Assembly: GCA_001796045.1 (NCBI GenBank)
Contig: MGLN01000084.1
Location: 7,467-15,738, forward strand
Direction of reading: 5' to 3'
From: Caulobacterales bacterium RIFOXYB1_FULL_67_16
GTDB lineage: Bacteria; Pseudomonadota; Alphaproteobacteria; Caulobacterales; Caulobacteraceae
Length of the DNA stretch: 8,272 bases
Shown: positions 5,668 through 8,272 of the stretch, in pieces
Layout of the letters: each line of letters starts with the position of its first letter
Numbering within the stretch: the first letter of the stretch is position 1
Translations under genes and position numbers: made by a program
The notes under the pieces: model-generated
Databases searched by the model: none
What the model was told of the DNA's origin: nothing
The model's input: only the letters and a program-made list of their open reading frames with translations

Positions 5668-5706
5668 TGAAAGTTGATGATGACCGCAGTCGGTCAACGG
5701 AAGATG

Positions 5707-5742
5707 AAAAAAAGGGGCGGCTGGATTGTTCCAACCACCCCT
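5707..5742 (-). terminator. Intrinsic terminator of the alpha operon
   Basis: In the minus-strand transcript a 13-bp stem (5742-5730 pairing with 5725-5713) closes an ACAA loop and is followed directly by six further U residues (5712-5707). Two of the 13 pairs are G-U wobbles that form only in the minus-strand RNA; the plus-strand RNA would have C-A mismatches there. This fixes the direction. It lies 31 bases after the rplQ stop and insulates the downstream small-gene pair. Confidence 0.92.
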
Positions 5743-5773
5743 CTAAATCCACGCCTCGTCAGAGACGAAAGGC

Positions 5774-6193
5774 TTAGGCCTCGTCGTCGCCTTCATAGGC
5801 CAGGACCGGACCGGAGTCCTTGCCCTTGGCTTCGACGTCGCGATCAACGAACTCGATCACGGCCATCGGGGCGTTGTCGCCGTGGCGGAAGCCGGCCTTC
5901 ATGATCCGGATATAGCCGCCGTTGCGTTCGGCGTAGCGCGGGCCGATCGTTTCGAACAGCTTGCCGACCTGCGGCACGTCGCGGACCTGGCTGATGGCCT
6001 GACGACGCGCGTGCAGGTCGCCCTTCTTGGCCAGGGTGACCAGCTTCTCGACGAAGGGACGCAGTTCCTTCGCCTTGGGCAGGGTCGTGGTGATTTGCTC
6101 GTGCTTGATCAGCGAGGCGGCCATGTTGGCGAACATGGCGGTGCGGTGGCTGGTCGTGCGGCCGAGTTTACGATGGGCGGCGCCGTGGCGCAT
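5774..6193 (-). CDS. rplQ: 50S ribosomal protein L17
   Basis: L17 is a large-subunit protein near the peptide exit tunnel. The conserved N-terminal block is complete: M-R-H-G, K-L-G-R-T, S-H-R-x-A-M-x-x-N-M, S-L-I-K-H-E-Q-I-T-T-T-L and K-A-K-E-L-R-P. The mid-protein segment I-G-P-R-Y-x-x-R-x-G-G-Y-x-R-I and M-A-V-I-E-F-V-D also fits the family. At 139 residues it is slightly longer than the enterobacterial protein because of an extra acidic C-terminal tail ending E-G-D-D-E-A. The ATG at 6193 has an AGGAGAG site upstream. It is the last gene of the alpha operon, 107 bases after rpoA, and is followed by a strong terminator. Confidence 0.98.
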   Translation of the reverse strand: MRHGAAHRKLGRTTSHRTAMFANMAASLIKHEQITTTLPKAKELRPFVEKLVTLAKKGDLHARRQAISQVRDVPQVGKLFETIGPRYAERNGGYIRIMKAGFRHGDNAPMAVIEFVDRDVEAKGKDSGPVLAYEGDDEA

Positions 6194-6300
6194 CAGGGTC
6201 TCTCCTACTCCGAACCCGGTATCTCCTGGGGAGACCTAGGTCCGTAATCTTCTAACCGCCCCGACATTCTCCCCGAGAGGAGACGGGCGGAGGGTTGAAC
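6194..6300 (-). other. Structured rpoA-rplQ spacer
   Basis: This 107-base spacer holds several potential RNA stems. CCGCCC/GGGCGG (6285-6290 with 6256-6261) encloses TCTCC/GGAGA (6279-6283 with 6268-6272). A second TCTCC/GGAGA hairpin lies at 6222-6234. The L17 Shine-Dalgarno site is itself GGAGA (6201-6205), so the UCUCC elements can pair with it or with each other. No terminator or promoter is evident. Confidence 0.5.
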
Positions 6301-7320
6301 TTAGATCTGGTCGTCGAACTTCTTGGCCAGATCTTCGATGTTTTCGGGCGGCCAGTTCGGCACGTCCATGCCGAGGCTGAGCCCCATGGTCGCGAGAACT
6401 TCCTTGATCTCGTTCAGCGACTTGCGGCCGAAGTTCGGGGTGCGAAGCATTTCGCCCTCGGTCTTCTGGATCAGGTCGCCGATGTAGACGATGTTGTCGT
6501 TCTTCAGGCAGTTGGCCGAACGGACCGACAGCTCCAGCTCGTCCACCTTCTTCAGCAGGGCCGGGTTGAAGGGCAGGTCGGGCTTGCCGTCCGACTGCTC
6601 GACAGCCTTCTTGGGCTCTTCGAAGGTGATGAAGATCTGCAGCTGGTCTTGCAGGATGCGCGCGGCGTAGGCCACAGCGTCAACCGGCGTGACCGCGCCG
6701 TTGGTTTCGACTTCCAGCAGCAGCTTGTCGTAGTCCAGCGACTGGCCCTGACGGGTCGGCTCGACGCGATAGGCCACCTTCTTGACCGGCGAGTACAGGG
6801 CGTCGACGGCGATCAGGCCGATCGGCGCGTCTTCCGGACGGTTGAACTCGGCCGCCACATAGCCCTTGCCGTTCTGGACGGTCAGCTCCATGCGGATCGA
6901 GGCGCCGTCGTCCAGGGTGCAGATGACGTGATCGGGGTTCAGAACCTCGATGTCCGCCGGCACGTCGATCTGGCCGGCCGTCACCACGCCGGGGCCCGTG
7001 GCGCGCAGGGTCATGCGCTTGGGGCCTTCGGCGTGCATGCGCAGCGCCAGTTGCTTGATGTTCAGAACGATGTCGACCACGTCCTCGCGCACGCCTTCCA
7101 GCGACGAGAATTCGTGAACCACGCCGTCGATCTGGATGGCGGTCACCGCCGCGCCTTGCAGCGAGGACAGCAGAACGCGACGAAGGGCGTTGCCGAGCGT
7201 CACACCGAAGCCGCGCTCCAGAGGCTCGGCCACCAGACGCGCCTTACGCTGGGCGTCGGAACCGATCTCGATCTGCGGCTTCTCGGGACGGATCAGCTCT
7301 TGCCAGTTTCTTTCGATCAT
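6301..7320 (-). CDS. rpoA: DNA-directed RNA polymerase subunit alpha
   Basis: The alpha subunit starts RNA polymerase assembly as a dimer and its C-terminal domain contacts UP elements and activators. The N-terminal domain (about 1-235) includes G-F-G-V-T-L-G-N-A-L-R-R-V-L-L-S-S at 37-53, the dimer and beta-contact core. A linker (about 236-250) leads to the C-terminal domain. There R267, N270 and G298-R-K-S301 correspond to the DNA-contacting R265, N268 and G296-x-K-S299 region of the E. coli subunit. The protein is 339 residues, a normal alphaproteobacterial length, with a C-terminal extension (P-P-E-N-I-E-D-L-A-K-K) beyond the E. coli end. The ATG has a GAGGG site upstream. It lies between rpsK and rplQ; rpsD, present here in E. 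coli, is absent, as usual for alphaproteobacteria. Confidence 0.99.
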   Translation of the reverse strand: MIERNWQELIRPEKPQIEIGSDAQRKARLVAEPLERGFGVTLGNALRRVLLSSLQGAAVTAIQIDGVVHEFSSLEGVREDVVDIVLNIKQLALRMHAEGPKRMTLRATGPGVVTAGQIDVPADIEVLNPDHVICTLDDGASIRMELTVQNGKGYVAAEFNRPEDAPIGLIAVDALYSPVKKVAYRVEPTRQGQSLDYDKLLLEVETNGAVTPVDAVAYAARILQDQLQIFITFEEPKKAVEQSDGKPDLPFNPALLKKVDELELSVRSANCLKNDNIVYIGDLIQKTEGEMLRTPNFGRKSLNEIKEVLATMGLSLGMDVPNWPPENIEDLAKKFDDQI

Positions 7321-7340
7321 TTTGTCCCTCGAACGGGTTT

Positions 7341-7383
7341 CGTCGGCTCCGGCCTTGTCGACGAGGCCATGGTGGAGCCGACG
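7341..7383 (-). other. Strong hairpin in the rpsK-rpoA spacer
   Basis: CGTCGGCTCC (7341-7350) is the perfect reverse complement of 7374-7383, and the adjoining GGCCT (7351-7355) pairs with AGGCC (7364-7368). Together they make a 15-bp stem with one 5-base bulge and an 8-base loop. No U-tract follows on the rpoA side, so it is not a normal terminator. A role in message processing, stability or r-protein feedback is inferred from its place 21 bases upstream of the rpoA start. Confidence 0.65.
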
Positions 7384-7411
7384 GAGATGGGGGTGCTTTG
7401 GGCGGTGTCGC

Positions 7412-7801
7412 TTAGACGCGACGACGCTTGGGCGGACGGCAGCCGTTGTGCGGCATCGGGGTGACGTCGCGAATGGTGGTGATCGTCAGACCCACGGCCT
7501 GCAGGGCGCGAAGAGCCGACTCACGGCCGGAGCCCGGCCCCGAAACGTTGACTTCCAGCGTCTTCAGGCCGTGTTCCTGGGCCTTCTTGCCGGCGTCCTC
7601 GGCCGCCATCTGGGCGGCGTACGGGGTGGACTTACGCGAGCCCTTGAAGCCCATGTGGCCGGCCGACGACCAGGAAATGGCATTCCCTTGCGCGTCGGTG
7701 ATGGTCACCATGGTGTTGTTGAAGCTGGCGTTCACGTGGGCGACGCCCGACGTGATGTTCTTGCGTTCGCGGCGCTTTACGCGACCCGGTTCCTTGGCCA
7801 T
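7412..7801 (-). CDS. rpsK: 30S ribosomal protein S11
   Basis: S11 is part of the small-subunit platform near the mRNA exit and contacts 16S rRNA. The 129-residue protein is full length, with a basic N-terminus (K-R-R-E-R-K-N-I), the conserved G19-V-A-H-V-N-A-S-F-N-N-T-M-V-T-I-T-D block, S45-S-A-G-H-M-G-F-K-G-S-R-K-S-T-P-Y-A-A-Q, G88-P-G-S-G-R-E-S-A-L-R-A-L, and the invariant tail D112-V-T-P-M-P-H-N-G-C-R-P-P-K-R-R-R-V. The ATG at 7801 is 14 bases after the rpsM stop, with a purine-rich AGAGAG ribosome site overlapping the end of rpsM. rpoA follows after 91 bases. Confidence 0.99.
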   Translation of the reverse strand: MAKEPGRVKRRERKNITSGVAHVNASFNNTMVTITDAQGNAISWSSAGHMGFKGSRKSTPYAAQMAAEDAGKKAQEHGLKTLEVNVSGPGSGRESALRALQAVGLTITTIRDVTPMPHNGCRPPKRRRV

Positions 7802-7815
7802 CGGTCAGCTCTCTC

Positions 7816-8184
7816 TTACTTCTTCTTGCCGGCGATCGGCTTCGCCGGACCCTTGCGGGTGCGAGCATTGGTGTGGGTGCGCTGACCGCGGACCGGCAGG
7901 CCCTTGCGGTGACGCAGGCCGCGATAGCAGGCCAGGTCCATCAGACGCTTGATGTTCATCGAGGTTTCGCGGCGCAGGTCGCCCTCGACCGTATAGTCGC
8001 GGTCGATGGTCTCGCGGATCGACAGGACTTCGGCGTCCGTCAGCTGGTTCACCCGGCGGGCGGCTTCGATGCCGACCTTTTCGGTGATGTCCTTGGCGGC
8101 GGCCGGGCCGATGCCGTGGATGTACTGAAGCGCGATTTCAACGCGCTTGTTGGTCGGGATATTGACGCCAGCGATACGGGCCAC
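7816..8184 (-). CDS. rpsM: 30S ribosomal protein S13
   Basis: S13 sits in the head of the small subunit and forms bridges to the large subunit and contacts to tRNA. The protein begins A-R-I-A-G-V-N-I-P-T-N-K-R, followed by the helix-hairpin-helix segment L-Q-Y-I-H-G-I-G-P-A-A-A. It continues with Y-R-G-L-R-H-R-K-G-L-P-V-R-G-Q-R-T-H-T-N-A-R-T-R-K-G and a basic end A-G-K-K-K. The frame is open further upstream to a TTG at 8220. The family start and a GGAG site (8191-8194) six bases before it place the true start at the GTG at 8184, giving 122 residues. It is the first gene of the alpha operon in this window. The preceding gene, often adk in this class, lies beyond the edge. Confidence 0.98.
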   Translation of the reverse strand: MARIAGVNIPTNKRVEIALQYIHGIGPAAAKDITEKVGIEAARRVNQLTDAEVLSIRETIDRDYTVEGDLRRETSMNIKRLMDLACYRGLRHRKGLPVRGQRTHTNARTRKGPAKPIAGKKK

Positions 8185-8213
8185 GAAATTCTCCAGATAC
8201 GCGTTATTCAGAC

Positions 8214-8247
8214 GCAACAAACGCTCCGGTTAACAAACCAGGAGCGT
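8214..8247 (-). terminator. Terminator-like or attenuator hairpin upstream of rpsM
   Basis: In the minus-strand transcript ACGCTCC (8247-8241) pairs with GGAGCGT (8227-8221), and GGTT with AACC inside it, with one bulged base and a 4-base loop (8235-8232). UUGUUG follows the stem. That is a broken U-tract, so termination may be partial. It lies only about 36 bases before the rpsM start and would either end the preceding gene or attenuate entry into the alpha operon. Confidence 0.5.
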
Positions 8248-8270
8248 GGCGCCCTTCGCGGGAAGGCGCC
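8248..8270 (-). repeat. GC-rich hairpin adjoining the upstream terminator-like hairpin
   Basis: GGCGC at 8248-8252 and GGCGCC at 8265-8270, with CTTC/GAAG inside, form a stem of about 9 bp with one bulged C and a 4-base loop. It directly abuts the 8221-8247 hairpin, giving two stacked stems before rpsM. The window ends two bases later, so the upstream gene context cannot be seen. Confidence 0.55.
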
Positions 8271-8272
8271 CT

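Noticed and set aside
6295..7464. Plus-strand open frame of 389 codons opposite rpoA
   Set aside because: It is antisense to the unmistakable rpoA. Its His, Asp and Leu-rich composition mirrors codon use of the real gene.
7816..8220. S13 starting at the TTG at 8220
   Set aside because: The family begins at (M)ARIAGVNIP and a GGAG site lies six bases before the GTG at 8184. The extra 12 codons overlap the upstream hairpin tail.
1..8272. CRISPR array, tRNA, rRNA or insertion sequence
   Set aside because: I looked for regular spaced repeats, cloverleaf elements, rRNA motifs and transposase signatures and saw none.

Overview
The window looks like the chromosome of a GC-rich alphaproteobacterium, most probably a member of Caulobacterales such as Brevundimonas. 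The ribosomal-protein and RNA polymerase sequences are alphaproteobacterial in character. The alpha operon has no rpsD between rpsK and rpoA, as is usual in that class. GANTC sites, the target of the CcrM methylase of Caulobacter and its relatives, cluster in one intergenic region. Genus placement is from memory of family features, not from a search. Nearly all genes are on the minus strand, so transcription runs from high to low coordinates.

Right part (5774-8272): the housekeeping alpha operon rpsM-rpsK-rpoA-rplQ, encoding S13, S11, the RNA polymerase alpha subunit and L17. It is preceded by two tandem hairpins. There is a strong hairpin between rpsK and rpoA, and a spacer with repeated UCUCC/GGAGA elements between rpoA and rplQ. 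A textbook intrinsic terminator at 5707-5742 ends it.

Middle (4545-5700): a lower-GC pair of small genes of unknown function lies just past that terminator. One encodes a basic 64-residue protein, the other a 135-residue protein with a C-terminal membrane anchor; the stop of the first directly abuts the start of the second. A palindrome overlaps their presumed promoter and Shine-Dalgarno site. A very GC-rich GNAT acetyltransferase gene follows.

Intergenic region 4162-4544: holds a Fur-like operator, a weak promoter, a perfect 12-bp inverted repeat and four GANTC sites.

Left part (124-4161): an apparently iron-regulated operon. In order of transcription it encodes a periplasmic protein with four EF-hands, a DUF2271 protein, a TonB-dependent outer-membrane receptor and a dedicated TonB. 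The DUF2271 protein carries a D-x-x-S-G-A-T sequence that matches the ApbE flavinylation consensus. My reading is that receptor and TonB import a metal chelate while the EF-hand and possibly flavinylated DUF2271 proteins do calcium-linked or redox work in the periplasm. This is the most interesting hypothesis in the window. A convergent plus-strand gene, cut by the window edge, ends at 101.
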